Source: Ampullimonas aquatilis (lineage in GTDB: Bacteria; Pseudomonadota; Gammaproteobacteria; Burkholderiales; Burkholderiaceae_D). From it: a DNA stretch of 64,000 nt. The position numbers and the translations under genes are program-made. How positions within the stretch are numbered: position 1 is the first letter of the stretch; each line of letters starts with the position of its first letter. Below the pieces are notes generated by a model. It was not told where the DNA came from, made no database searches, and worked only from the letters and a program-made list of their open reading frames with translations. This document shows, in pieces, positions 1 to 8,349 of the stretch. The stretch lies in assembly GCF_049675895.1 (NCBI RefSeq), contig NZ_CP183834.1, positions 992,001 through 1,056,000 on the forward strand, in the 5' to 3' direction.

Positions 1-1
1 C

Positions 2-1168
2 GATGTGTTGATTGCCTGCAATCAGAGTGGGGCGATTGAAGAAACCAACGCAGCCCTGTGCGAGCTGGTCGGCACTCACGAAGATGCCTTGCGGGGGCGT
101 TCGATCTATAGCCTGCTGGCTGATGAAGGCAGCGTCAATCGCATGCGTGAGTTGCTGGAACAATCCACCCAGCCACGCGCCGGTGCCACCATTGAAATCA
201 ATCTGCAGCAGGGCAAAAATATTGTGCCGGTGGACGTCAATTGCACACCGCGCTTTGATCAGGCGGGCCGCCGTGCTGGCCATGTGTTTGTGGGACGGCC
301 GATGGGTGAACTGAAACTGGCTTACCAGGCGCTCAAGCAGGCGCATATGCGCTTGCAAAGTACCCAACAACAATTGCTGCACTCCGAAAAAATGGCGTCA
401 TTGGGGCGTCTGGTGGCAGGTGTCGCGCATGAGCTCAACAATCCCATCAGCTTTGTGCTGGGTAATGTGTATGCGCTCAAGCGTTATAGCGAAACCCTGG
501 CGCAATATATCAAGCTGTTGCATACGCAAATCCCGGGCGATGCCAATCTGGCGCTGCGTCAGCATCTGCGCATTGATCATGTGCTCAATGACTTACCTTC
601 TCTGATTGAAGGCACGCTCGAAGGTGCGCATCGCACAACCGACATCGTCAAGGGCTTGCGTACCTTCTCGGCCATTGATCGCGAAGAGCGCGAGACGATT
701 GATTTGAACGAGGTGATCGAGCGGGCGATTCACTGGATCATTAAGGGTGCCGCACCTTCGTTTGTGGTGCACTGGCAGCGTGGTGAGCCCTTGCCGGTGA
801 TTGGGCATTCAGGGCAATTGTTGCAGGTGTTGATGAATGTGATTCAGAATGCCTACGATGCGGCTTCCAATGAAGAGCTGGGTACGCCGACCCTGTGGAT
901 CAATGCCGAGCAGCATGAAGGCCGGGTGCGGGTGGTGTTTCTTGACAATGGTCCCGGGATTGCAGTCGAAGCACTTAAAAATATCTTCGATCCTTTTTTT
1001 ACTACCAAGCCGGTCGGCAAGGGTACCGGTTTGGGTTTGTCGATCAGTTATGGCATTGTGGAACAGCATGGTGGCCAGTTGAGTGCACGTAATCATGACA
1101 AGCAAGGTGCTGAATTTATTCTGGATTTGCCGCTGGCCAAAACCGCCAAGCCAGACAATTCTGTGTGA
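2..1168 (+). CDS. PAS-domain sensor histidine kinase (C-terminal part, runs off left edge)
   Basis: The reading frame is open to the left edge, so the N-terminus is missing; the GTG at 5 is not a believable start because the PAS fold is already under way (NQSGAIEETN). Visible order: PAS domain (about residues 1-95), a short coiled linker, a HisKA dimerisation domain with H-box VAGVAHELNNP, an N-box (NVIQNAYDA), then G boxes DNGPGI and GKGTGLGLS of the HATPase_c domain. The HELNNP form is typical of NtrB/DctB-like kinases. It would autophosphorylate on the H-box histidine and pass phosphate to a response regulator, which is not in this window. The input signal is unknown. Confidence 0.9.
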   Translation, partial: DVLIACNQSGAIEETNAALCELVGTHEDALRGRSIYSLLADEGSVNRMRELLEQSTQPRAGATIEINLQQGKNIVPVDVNCTPRFDQAGRRAGHVFVGRPMGELKLAYQALKQAHMRLQSTQQQLLHSEKMASLGRLVAGVAHELNNPISFVLGNVYALKRYSETLAQYIKLLHTQIPGDANLALRQHLRIDHVLNDLPSLIEGTLEGAHRTTDIVKGLRTFSAIDREERETIDLNEVIERAIHWIIKGAAPSFVVHWQRGEPLPVIGHSGQLLQVLMNVIQNAYDAASNEELGTPTLWINAEQHEGRVRVVFLDNGPGIAVEALKNIFDPFFTTKPVGKGTGLGLSISYGIVEQHGGQLSARNHDKQGAEFILDLPLAKTAKPDNSV

Positions 1169-1243
1169 GTCGTTGAAAGTATGGCGAAAACCGTTGATTT
1201 TGAGGCATAATGTCGAGCTTCGTGTGATCGCAAGAACACACAG

Positions 1244-1336
1244 GCGACTGTGGTGAAATTGGTAGACACAGCAGACTTAAAATCTGCCGCTAACCTGTGA
1301 AGGAGCGTGCCGGTTCGATTCCGGCCAGTCGCACCA
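1244..1336 (+). tRNA. tRNA-Leu (anticodon UAA)
   Basis: A class II tRNA with encoded CCA. The acceptor arms GCGACTG (1244-1250) and CAGTCGC (1326-1332) pair perfectly. The anticodon stem GCAGA/TCTGC (1271-1275/1283-1287) encloses the loop CTTAAAA, giving anticodon TAA. A variable arm follows and the T-loop is GTTCGATTC. Its 3' end is one copy of the 19-bp repeat found again at 4296-4314, so the gene is also an integration site. Confidence 0.97.
1317..1335 (+). repeat. attachment-site repeat, tRNA-proximal copy
   Basis: GATTCCGGCCAGTCGCACC lies at the 3' end of tRNA-Leu and recurs at 4296-4314 as GATTCCAGCCAGTCGCACC (18 of 19 identical). Tyrosine-recombinase elements commonly use a tRNA 3' end as attB and rebuild it, which produces such a pair. 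The integrase remnant just inside supports this reading. Confidence 0.85.
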
Positions 1337-1467
1337 CCCCTATATTTTGATTTTGTTTTTACAGCCACAAAATCAACAAAATCAGGCACTTAAAAAATAA
1401 TAGTGTTTGCGTTTTGTGGTTAAAACAATAAAATCCGTCATGTTTATCCCCAGAATTTCCCCCGAAC

Positions 1468-1737
1468 ATGGCGACTCCCAAAAAAACCGAGTAGGGCACC
1501 TGGCGAATCCCGATTGAGGTGTGCGGTGTGCGTGATAGTATAACCACACCCACCAAGCGCGAGGCCGAGCGCTGGGCCGCCGAGCGGGCCATGGTGCTGC
1601 GTACCAATGCGGCCACTGGCTTGCAGGGTGCAAAAAAACCTTGGGTGATGCTTTGCGGCGTTATGCGGATGAGGTATCGCCGCAGCGTCGTGGGGAGCGC
1701 TGGGAGCGAATCAGGCTGGATGCGTTGACCAAACAGT
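1468..1737 (+). pseudogene. Phage-type tyrosine integrase, N-terminal remnant
   Basis: Reading from ATG 1468 gives MATPKKTE, an in-frame TAG at 1492-1494, then GTWRIPIEV...TPTKREAERWAAERA. After the A7 run at 1632-1638 the frame must shift by one base to continue as LGDALRRYADEVSP...GERWERIRLDALTKQ. This matches the Arm-DNA-binding and core-binding N-terminal part of integrases that begin by describing how the protein reads its own strand. The catalytic R..HxxR..Y domain is absent. So the gene carries a nonsense codon, a frameshift and a C-terminal deletion. It sits directly beside the tRNA attachment site, where integrase genes of such islands usually lie. Confidence 0.8.
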
Positions 1738-1740
1738 TAC

Positions 1741-2018
1741 CCACCTCACCACAAGTAGTCCCAGAAGCTTGCTCCAAGAGCTTAGCGATAGCCCTAGGAG
1801 CTTTACCAGAAGCACGATAGAACTCCCCTTCAGCTTAATTATTCCACCAGAGCTTGCTTAGGGCAACTTACAGCCTCGCTATGGGTTCAGATGATGTGCG
1901 CCTACTAAAAAGGCATAAGTCTGATGGCGGCATACTGACCACTGATATACCCTGGCACCACAAAGGAGTGACTCAAGGAGGGCAATGTTCTCTTCCCAAA
2001 TTGAGAGCCTTTTCATGA
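1741..2018. other. Non-coding filler within the island
   Basis: No credible gene is seen. A 70-codon minus-strand frame at 1879-2091 has no recognisable motif and no ribosome site. Composition shifts here from integrase-like GC-rich to AT-rich, so this is probably scar tissue where the rest of the integrase was lost. Confidence 0.4.
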
Positions 2019-2050
2019 TTGAATAAGGATATTTAACTGTATATATACAG
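2019..2050 (+). promoter_or_regulatory. Likely promoter and dyad operator of the KAP gene
   Basis: A -35-like TTGAAT (2019-2024) and a -10-like TATATA (2042-2047) are 17 bp apart. The -10 lies inside the perfect 14-bp palindrome CTGTATATATACAG (2037-2050). This would give a leader of about 80 nt before the ATG at 2134. The dyad resembles a LexA box, but its CTG/CAG half-sites are two bases closer than the enterobacterial SOS box, so LexA control is only a possibility. Confidence 0.4.
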
Positions 2051-2133
2051 CATATCAATCTTCGTAAAGCATTTGTAGGGGCATTCAGCAAGCAGGCTAC
2101 AATCCAAAACTTTAGACTATTGAAAATCTCATC

Positions 2134-4218
2134 ATGAGCGAAGACTTATCTAAAATCGCTGAAGCTCTCAAAACTGAAGCACATAATTTAGAGCGGGCGA
2201 AGAAACGAATTAAGAACTTCCTTATAGACGATGACAGCCACGTGTTTTCAATAAAGGGATCGTGGGGAGGGGGTAAGACCTTCCTGTGGCACGATACATT
2301 AGCTGAAGCTAAAGGAAGCATACTTAAAGAGGGTGTATACAAGCGATATAGCTATGTATCGTTATTTGGGGGTAATTCAATTCAAGAATTAGAAAGCAAA
2401 AGAATTGAAAATTCTTTCCCGATTAAGGATTTACCACCTGAGAATATATTATTAGATAAAACTGGCTTAGACAGGCTCAATCAATCCTACCTTACTCGAA
2501 CGCTAGGAGTCTTTCTTAGAGCCTGTATTAATAAAGTACGTGCTTTCTTTGTAAATCTCAGCACAATAGAGTTTGGTGTACTTCTAATAAGTGCATCACT
2601 TCCCCTTGGCTATCTTATATGTTGGCTATATGCGTCAGGTTTTAGTTTATGGGATTTATGGTCGTATCGCACTCTAATAATTGGTGGGTTAATTGCAGCC
2701 CTTTCGGCTATAGCAAAGTACCCCAGTACCGTTGATAAGTTATCTAACACAGTTGGTTCACTATTTTTTGATAAACAGCTTTTGGTTTGCATAGATGATT
2801 TTGAACGGCGGGGAAAAGGGTTAACTGTAAATTCTCTATTGGGCTATATAACCAAGTTGACCCTTGAAAAGAACTGTAAAGTGGTTCTCATTTTGAATGA
2901 AGAACAACTCACTGGCGATAGTGCGACGGAGTATGCCACTTACCGCGAAAAGGTGATTGATTGGGAGATTACTTTCTCTGTTGGGTTAGAGACTGCAATT
3001 AGACATGGGCTAAAGAGGGATGCACCTTATTCTGATATTTTGGCTGAAAAATGTAGATCATTAAAGATTGAAAATATTAGAGTTCTTAAGAAGATCCAAA
3101 AGGCATTTGATGAACTTTCCAGTGATACCTCTCGAATTTCTGATGAACTTAAAAAGCAAATTGCAGCAAGCTTGGCAGCATTTGCATATATTCAATTTGT
3201 ATTGATAGGTAAGAGGGCGTATTCATATCGAGAGCTTGAAGGCATACACTTAGATTATGCAACCTCTAGAATAGATAAAGAATATGCTGAAACAATGCAC
3301 GAAGATAAAGCGTTATTTCTTCTTTTCAAGCAAGAGCCGCATATTGTATTTGACGAAATTAGTGAGTTTCTTTTTAAACATTTCAAAAACGGTCAGTTAG
3401 ATAAAGAAGAATTCCTCTTGCGGTTAGCAAAACTGGAGTTTGCAGCTAGGCAACGTTTAGCAGAAGGTACTGTCTATTTGAGTCAAAGGGAAATTGAGGA
3501 GAATTTCTTGATTTCAAAGGAAAAGGCTCTTGATAATCTAGAGGCACTTCTGATTCACAAAGCAATAGTGCAGTTTATAGGTAAGGAATGTTTAGCCGGC
3601 GCCATTGACTGTTTTACAAGAGATAGACGCTTGTTAAATATACAAGGTCAAATTACCGAAGCGGGAGAGGGAAAAATAAGGGGAATTCTGCAAAAAGTAG
3701 CTGAGCAAAACCCAAGGGACGGTGGCGATTCTTTTATGACTGTTGATAGATTTATTGCAAAGGTGGTAGATAGATATGACAGTGATAGAAAGGGGCGGCT
3801 TCCGTCAATATATGTTGATTTTTTTGATTCATACTGTTGTTACAACCCTCAAGCAGATAGGCAGCGGATTGCAGAAAATCACCCATATTCCCTTAACCAG
3901 CTAACTCGGGTCTTAACTGAAGACAAAACGCATATAGTCTTATATATAAATTACATACTAAATATGTCGATTAACGATTTCATGCAGCTTATTAGGGAAA
4001 AGTTAGCCGGAAATATGATTGCATTAGGAAACTTAGTAGAGCATTTAGTCTATTTGACTACACAAGAAGCCGCAGACCCCAAAGAACAGACTGCAAGTAC
4101 AAAAGCGCGGCAGCTACTTGATCTTATTATTGCCTTGCACCCTATCGATAATTTAGAACGGATGGTCATAGTAAAGCAGGCCCTACCTTTTACTCATGGT
4201 ATTGTCGGGGAAAAATGA
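2134..4218 (+). CDS. KAP-family P-loop NTPase with internal membrane segments; candidate phage-defence protein
   Basis: A 694-residue protein. The Walker A motif GSWGGGKT is at residues 42-49, and Walker B is hydrophobic LLVCI followed by DDFERRG at about 216-227. Between them lie two hydrophobic stretches (about 146-166 and 180-195) consistent with a membrane hairpin. A P-loop domain with membrane helices inserted between Walker A and B is the hallmark of the KAP NTPases, named after Kidins220/ARMS and the phage-exclusion protein PifA. The conserved YVSLFGGNSIQELE segment after Walker A is also common in this group. Residues about 300-694 are helical, charged and without a recognised domain. 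It is the only intact gene of the tRNA-Leu island and is AT-rich with rare-type codons. No strong ribosome site precedes the ATG. A role in phage exclusion is inferred from family and context, not shown. Confidence 0.75.
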   Translation: MSEDLSKIAEALKTEAHNLERAKKRIKNFLIDDDSHVFSIKGSWGGGKTFLWHDTLAEAKGSILKEGVYKRYSYVSLFGGNSIQELESKRIENSFPIKDLPPENILLDKTGLDRLNQSYLTRTLGVFLRACINKVRAFFVNLSTIEFGVLLISASLPLGYLICWLYASGFSLWDLWSYRTLIIGGLIAALSAIAKYPSTVDKLSNTVGSLFFDKQLLVCIDDFERRGKGLTVNSLLGYITKLTLEKNCKVVLILNEEQLTGDSATEYATYREKVIDWEITFSVGLETAIRHGLKRDAPYSDILAEKCRSLKIENIRVLKKIQKAFDELSSDTSRISDELKKQIAASLAAFAYIQFVLIGKRAYSYRELEGIHLDYATSRIDKEYAETMHEDKALFLLFKQEPHIVFDEISEFLFKHFKNGQLDKEEFLLRLAKLEFAARQRLAEGTVYLSQREIEENFLISKEKALDNLEALLIHKAIVQFIGKECLAGAIDCFTRDRRLLNIQGQITEAGEGKIRGILQKVAEQNPRDGGDSFMTVDRFIAKVVDRYDSDRKGRLPSIYVDFFDSYCCYNPQADRQRIAENHPYSLNQLTRVLTEDKTHIVLYINYILNMSINDFMQLIREKLAGNMIALGNLVEHLVYLTTQEAADPKEQTASTKARQLLDLIIALHPIDNLERMVIVKQALPFTHGIVGEK

Positions 4219-4295
4219 GGGTAGTTTGGTGCACACTGCCGAGGTAAAAACGCTATTAACAAGTCACAAAGCCATATTCCATACGGGGATAAACA

Positions 4296-4314
4296 GATTC
4301 CAGCCAGTCGCACC
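4296..4314 (+). repeat. attachment-site repeat, distal copy
   Basis: GATTCCAGCCAGTCGCACC matches the tRNA-Leu 3' end at 1317-1335 with one mismatch. It marks the far end of the island. Host-like sequence resumes after it. Confidence 0.85.
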
Positions 4315-4423
4315 TGATTTTTCTGCCTCTTTGATATGCCAGCAAGGTTGGTGTGGCTCTGTTTTTCAGCAGACTCACCCCACTCATCCATCGATTTCAG
4401 TTTCCTGTCACTTTAGTCTTGTC

Positions 4424-4627
4424 TTAATCGCCTTGTTGCGTAACGATAGCCACGGTTTCTTGCGTGTTTACCCCGAGATTCATTGCCAGTATTCTTTTTG
4501 CCGGTGCCCTAATTAGCCATTTGACGATGACCGATAGGACATTGAAGATGAAAATTGGCACAGCCAACGCTAGGGCTAGCCACCAAAGCCTAGCAGCCTG
4601 ACTGGATGTTTTGTTGCAGATTGTCAT
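4424..4627 (-). CDS. Small hypothetical single-pass membrane protein
   Basis: A 67-codon frame encodes one strong hydrophobic helix (WWLALALAVPIFIFNVLSVI, about residues 15-34) with a basic flank. The ATG at 4627 is preceded by GGGAAA about 8 nt upstream. No family is recognised. It lies just outside the island and upstream of another membrane-protein gene read in the opposite sense to the island cargo. It could be a real small membrane protein or a chance frame. Confidence 0.35.
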   Translation of the reverse strand: MTICNKTSSQAARLWWLALALAVPIFIFNVLSVIVKWLIRAPAKRILAMNLGVNTQETVAIVTQQGD

Positions 4628-4760
4628 GGATGTTTCCCGAATTCAGTGAGCCGAGTCATGCAGCTTTCCACCAAAACAAAGCTTGGTGGTTCGGTTTATC
4701 TTATCGAGGCTTTGCCAAGCTACCAATCAGACAAGTCCTACTTTGGCGCAGTTACCGTGA

Positions 4761-5258
4761 TTAAGATTGTTGCGGCTGATGATGGGGATGAACCATTTCT
4801 TCCAGCTCTTCCATTTCGGGGTGAATGACCAGATACCAGTAGCTGATGGCCGCAGGAAAGGCTGATAAACCGGTTATTGCCAGGATGGTGCCAAACACGC
4901 CAAAGGCGGTGTGCATGGAAAATCCCTTGCCGCCAAATAGCAGGGTGAGGAAGATGCTGGCCAGTATGCAGATGCCCAAAGTGCCAGCCAGAAAGTGCAG
5001 TAATTTGGACAGGCCCAGCCCGATCAGCATTTGCGCTGCAAAGAAGCAGAGCGGTACGGCGGCAATATAGAGGTAGGGTGAAATGGCCAGCACGGTGCCC
5101 GCATGGCGCAGCAGCGAGGCATCGATTTTATTGAGATGTGCCATGCCTTCCGAAATGGAGCCATGTTTCCAGAGTGCCAGCAGAATCAGCGGCAGGAGTG
5201 CCAGAACAGCAGCGGTCAGGCTGCCTACCAGCGGACGTGGTTTAGACAGGCGGCGCAT
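4761..5258 (-). CDS. Hypothetical four-helix membrane protein
   Basis: 165 residues with about four hydrophobic segments (roughly residues 12-30, 52-78, 85-110 and 115-145) and a short acidic, His-rich tail (EMEELEEMVHPHHQPQ). A positively charged N-terminus suggests it faces the cytoplasm. No conserved family is recognised. It stands alone between the island and ppk2. An inner-membrane location is safe; function is unknown. Confidence 0.65.
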   Translation of the reverse strand: MRRLSKPRPLVGSLTAAVLALLPLILLALWKHGSISEGMAHLNKIDASLLRHAGTVLAISPYLYIAAVPLCFFAAQMLIGLGLSKLLHFLAGTLGICILASIFLTLLFGGKGFSMHTAFGVFGTILAITGLSAFPAAISYWYLVIHPEMEELEEMVHPHHQPQQS

Positions 5259-5500
5259 TTTGTCACCTCACCAATCATGAAAGTAGCAAGCTTGCTTGCA
5301 TATTGCCCTGCAGTCTGGACGACATCGCCTTACCCAAGGCGTATTTGAACGATATACCTCGTGATGAGAAATGTCTACAACGCAGATCAAATCCATGTGT
5401 TAAGTAGCGCGTTATTTTGGCTTGATGTCTGCAACTGCTGGTAGTGACTAAAAAAATCAACTATTCATTGAATGAACCGGTTTGTCATATATTGAAATTT

Positions 5501-6328
5501 TCAAGGTGCCAGCCAATCCTTGCCGATCATGGTCGGGTCGCACATTTGCACAATATTGCTGTCGGGCTGTACCAGGGTGGCATCTTTGTCCTTGTAATCA
5601 AGGTGACTGAGCATGTGGCGAATGATATTGATGCGTGCCAGCTTTTTGTCGTTGGCATGCACAATGGTCCAGGGCGTGGCGGGGTCATGGGTTTGCGTCA
5701 ACATGGTGTCACGGGCTTTGCTGTATTGCTTCCAGTACTTTTGTGCCTGGGCATCAATTGGGCTGATTTTCCATTGTGTCAGCGGACTTTCGGCGCGTTC
5801 TTTCAGGCGCTTTTTCTGTTCGGCCTCGCTGATATCCAGGTAGAACTTGAAGAGTGTGATGCCTGAGCGCACCAGCAGTCGCTCATAGTCAAGCACTGAA
5901 TCAATGAAGGACGCATATTCGGCTTCAGTACAAAAGCCCATGACTTTTTCGACACCGGCACGGTTGTACCAGCTACGGTTGAAGAGCACCATTTCTTGCG
6001 CAGCAGGCAGGTAGGGTGTGTAGCGTTGAAAGTACCAGGACTGGCAATCCCGATCGGAAGGTTTGCCCAGGGCAACAACTCGCGTTTCGCGGGGACTGAG
6101 GTGTTCGGTGATGCGTTTGATGGCACCATCTTTACCCGCAGCATCGCGCCCTTCAAAAATGGCCAGCACTTTCATGTTGCCGCTGATGAGATGTTTTTGC
6201 AGTTTGACCAGCTCTATCTGCAGGGCCAGCAGCGTCTTTTTGTAATCTTCCTTGCGTGCCTTGCGAATTGCTTTGTCACCATCCTGGGGTGCATCGGTTT
6301 TTGTATTGGTTTTATTTTTGGTACTCAT
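5501..6328 (-). CDS. ppk2: Polyphosphate kinase 2 (PPK2 family)
   Basis: 275 residues. The Walker A loop GRDAAGKDG is at 60-68, followed by the family signatures SPRETRVVALGKPSDRD, WYFQRYTPYLPA and RSWYNRAGVEKVMGFC, and the lid-region TQWKISPIDAQAQKYW. PPK2 enzymes transfer phosphate between polyphosphate and nucleoside diphosphates (or monophosphates). The single-domain form resembles class I. Asn stands before RSWYNRAG where many members have Asp. The start is supported by AGGAG six bases before ATG 6328. It is divergent from the CHAD gene, itself linked to polyphosphate, which fits the later ppk1/ppx genes in the window. Confidence 0.92.
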   Translation of the reverse strand: MSTKNKTNTKTDAPQDGDKAIRKARKEDYKKTLLALQIELVKLQKHLISGNMKVLAIFEGRDAAGKDGAIKRITEHLSPRETRVVALGKPSDRDCQSWYFQRYTPYLPAAQEMVLFNRSWYNRAGVEKVMGFCTEAEYASFIDSVLDYERLLVRSGITLFKFYLDISEAEQKKRLKERAESPLTQWKISPIDAQAQKYWKQYSKARDTMLTQTHDPATPWTIVHANDKKLARINIIRHMLSHLDYKDKDATLVQPDSNIVQMCDPTMIGKDWLAP

Positions 6329-6532
6329 GTCTGCTCCTGTCCATCAAGGTTGTCAGGCTGTAAGATACTACTGAATTCATTGTTTCGGTAGACTCCGCCA
6401 GGTTGGTTTGGATTGCGGTGCATCAAAGAATGTCCTCAATTCAGATGTAATGTGGTTCGACCAGTTGTGCTGGGCTTGTTGCACTGAGGCTGGCCTATCG
6501 AATTCGCAAAGTGGTTGTCGTGGAGCCAGATT

Positions 6533-7402
6533 ATGGACACGGGTAAAACGCTGCAGTTGGCAATCAAATTACAGATGAGGCAATGGCAAACAGTGTTTGC
6601 AAAACAGGCTCAATTGACGGTTCAGGGCGATGATCCCGAGCCGGTGCATCAATTGCGGGTGCTGTTGCGACATCTGGATGCGATGCTGCAGATATTCAAA
6701 TCATGGATTGATAAAGATCAGCGTCAGGCCCTTGCCAAGGAGCTGGACTGGTTGATGGCCGAGCTGGGTCAGTCGCGTGACTGGGCCGTATTTTGCGATA
6801 GCCTTTTACCCAAGCTGCTGCTTGCTCATCCAAAAGTGGATGCCCAGTATTGTTTGACTCAGGCACAGATGAAAGCGGCAAGTCATCAGGTGCAATTAAG
6901 GCTGGCGTTAAACAGCCCGCGTTTTGTGCTGTTGCAGCAGGCCATTGCGCAGCTTGGCAAACAGCTTGGTGTCAGCATCACTGATGAGGCAAGCGAGATC
7001 AAACGCATGATGCAACTGCTTGAGCGAGGCGATAAGAAGTTACGCAGCAAATTGCATCAGCTGGATTCATTGACCATGCGGCAATTGCATCAGCGTCGAA
7101 TTGATATCAAACAACAGCGTTATCTTGCGGTTGTGGTGCAAGGGTTGTTGCCGCAAAATCATCTCAATGAGCACTATTCGGCCACTTTGGCAATGCTGCA
7201 ATCTTTGCTAGGTCATTTGCAGGATATGGCCGTCGCCAAAAAACTTTTCCAGCAATTGCTTGATGCCAGGTCTGCACGACGTGATGCGAGCACACTGGTG
7301 CGTGAAACTTTTAAAAAGTCGCGGCAAAAATTATTCAAGCATCTTGCTAAGGCCGAAGCACAGTTCAAAACGACTGGGCTGGTCGTGGAAGCCCTGGCGT
7401 AA
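6533..7402 (+). CDS. CHAD domain-containing protein
   Basis: 289 residues, start chosen at ATG 6533 (GGAG seven bases upstream) rather than the in-frame TTG at 6515. The family's first helix signature is visible as PEPVHQLRVLLRHLDAMLQIF, with further conserved His/Arg helices such as ELGQSRDWAVFCDSLLP and HYSATLAMLQSLLGHLQDMAVAKKL. CHAD (conserved histidine alpha-helical domain) proteins bind polyphosphate and often sit next to polyphosphate enzymes; here the neighbour is a divergent PPK2. No membrane segment or signal peptide is seen, so it is probably cytoplasmic, on polyphosphate granules. It has no catalytic residues that I recognise. Confidence 0.88.
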   Translation: MDTGKTLQLAIKLQMRQWQTVFAKQAQLTVQGDDPEPVHQLRVLLRHLDAMLQIFKSWIDKDQRQALAKELDWLMAELGQSRDWAVFCDSLLPKLLLAHPKVDAQYCLTQAQMKAASHQVQLRLALNSPRFVLLQQAIAQLGKQLGVSITDEASEIKRMMQLLERGDKKLRSKLHQLDSLTMRQLHQRRIDIKQQRYLAVVVQGLLPQNHLNEHYSATLAMLQSLLGHLQDMAVAKKLFQQLLDARSARRDASTLVRETFKKSRQKLFKHLAKAEAQFKTTGLVVEALA

Positions 7403-7415
7403 TCAGGTGCTGGTA

Positions 7416-7934
7416 TCAGGTGCTGGTTTTAGTGGTATGGTCGATCGTCAATAAAGCGGCCTGCGCTTGCAGGTCTTTCAGAAAATGCCAGCTGTCCTTG
7501 ACCCATAAGGCATCGTTTAAAGCGTGATGTTTGCGGGTGGTTTGCTTGGGCAGTTTGGGACGATTAATGTGATCGCGCCATTGCTTGATGTCCAGATGAT
7601 AAGTAGGCCAGCCTTCGGGCAAGGCAACCATCGGGCCAAACAGTTGGCAGAGTACCACCCAGTCGTAGGCACCATTGTAGGCCCAGATTTCCTTGGGTTT
7701 GGCACCCATGAAGCGCAGTACTGCGGCACGTATTTCAGGCAGGCTCAGAGTGGGGCCTTCCGGAGTGTGCAAATACGGCAGCACATGTTTGACGACCCAG
7801 GGATTGGCCAGCGTTTGATCGCATTCGCCATTGATCGCATAAAAGGCGTCGCCCTTGTCATTGACGATGCCAATGGAAAGCAGGGTAATCGTCTGGCCGT
7901 CTTCAAGAAACTCGGTATCAAAGAAAAATCGCAT
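7416..7934 (-). CDS. Predicted 3'-5' exoribonuclease (DEDD-like, Rv2179c type)
   Basis: 172 residues starting MRFFFDTEFLEDG, which carries the first acidic exonuclease motif (DTEF). A second acidic site is in WAYNGAYDWVVLCQLFG and the last in KHHALNDALWVKD, the H-x4-D pattern of DEDDh nucleases. This layout and length fit the Rv2179c-like 3'-5' exoribonuclease family. A longer frame to 8078 exists, but its first 48 residues lack the motif and overlap a dispersed repeat, so the start at 7934 is preferred. It converges with the CHAD gene, with 13 bp between the stops. Confidence 0.8.
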   Translation of the reverse strand: MRFFFDTEFLEDGQTITLLSIGIVNDKGDAFYAINGECDQTLANPWVVKHVLPYLHTPEGPTLSLPEIRAAVLRFMGAKPKEIWAYNGAYDWVVLCQLFGPMVALPEGWPTYHLDIKQWRDHINRPKLPKQTTRKHHALNDALWVKDSWHFLKDLQAQAALLTIDHTTKTST

Positions 7935-8015
7935 GGTGCAATTGTAGCGGCTGATATCCTTGTTGCAGCACGATGTTGCACGGTGATAAATCACTGGCAA
8001 GTTTGCTTCATTTTG

Positions 8016-8086
8016 TATACTACTATAGTGTATAAAAATATAGTCAATAAATAAGCACTTGGTAAGCCTATTTATCAATATACTCC
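8016..8086 (+). repeat. 71-bp dispersed intergenic element, copy A
   Basis: Boxes TATACT (8016), GCACTT (8055) and TATACTCC (8079) have offsets of 0, 39 and 63. A perfect 7-bp arm ATAAATA/TATTTAT (8047-8053/8069-8075) encloses an inner CTT/AAG pair. The last 57 bases match copy B at 35417-35473 in 45 positions. It lies between the exoribonuclease and carA, which are divergent. Confidence 0.75.
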
Positions 8087-8259
8087 TTGAAAATCATCAA
8101 AAAAACGCAAGTGAGCATGTTGTAAATACCGTGCGTCAATAGGGGTAAGACCGCTGACGGCTGGCTAATAAGTGCCAAATCGGCTAGAATAGCAAGGTTT
8201 AACTTTCATATCGTCCCGCCTAGCGCATAGCCAAAGCAAACCTGCTCAGTCTGATTTAT

Positions 8260-8288
8260 CCCGTGGTCATCGCCACGGGTTGTTCTGC
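8260..8288 (+). promoter_or_regulatory. Hairpin in the carA leader
   Basis: CCCGTGG (8260-8266) and CCACGGG (8273-8279) form a 7-bp stem with a 6-nt loop, followed by the T-rich TTGTTCT. It is about 60 bases before the carA start. It could be an attenuator-like terminator of pyrimidine or arginine control, but the U-run is poor, so the role is uncertain. Confidence 0.35.
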
Positions 8289-8349
8289 ATAAGCAGCGTA
8301 AATCATGGCCGAGCCTGGAAGCGGGACCCTCGATTTAGGAGCCTATCCC

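Larger units (their letters stand above)
1317..4314. mobile_element. Small genomic island at tRNA-Leu (degenerate integrase + KAP NTPase)
   Basis: About 3.0 kb bounded by the two near-identical 19-bp copies of the tRNA-Leu 3' end. Inside are a broken tyrosine-integrase N-terminus next to the tRNA and one intact large gene. From about 1780 the DNA is clearly richer in A+T than the flanking host genes. The integrase is dead, so the element is probably immobile now. The single intact 694-codon cargo gene suggests it was kept by selection or arrived recently; that part is inference. Confidence 0.8.

Noticed and set aside
2037..2050. True LexA (SOS) box
   Set aside because: The CTG and CAG ends are 8 bases apart, not 10; kept only as a dyad of unknown binder.
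1879..2091. 70-codon minus-strand frame inside the island
   Set aside because: No ribosome site, no motif, and it would run across the likely KAP promoter.
5444..5866. 140-codon plus-strand frame opposite ppk2
   Set aside because: A shadow of ppk2 on the other strand, without motif.
8305..8349. Upstream ATG extension of carA
   Set aside because: The GTG at 8350 has AGGAG at the right distance; the added residues do not resemble CarA.
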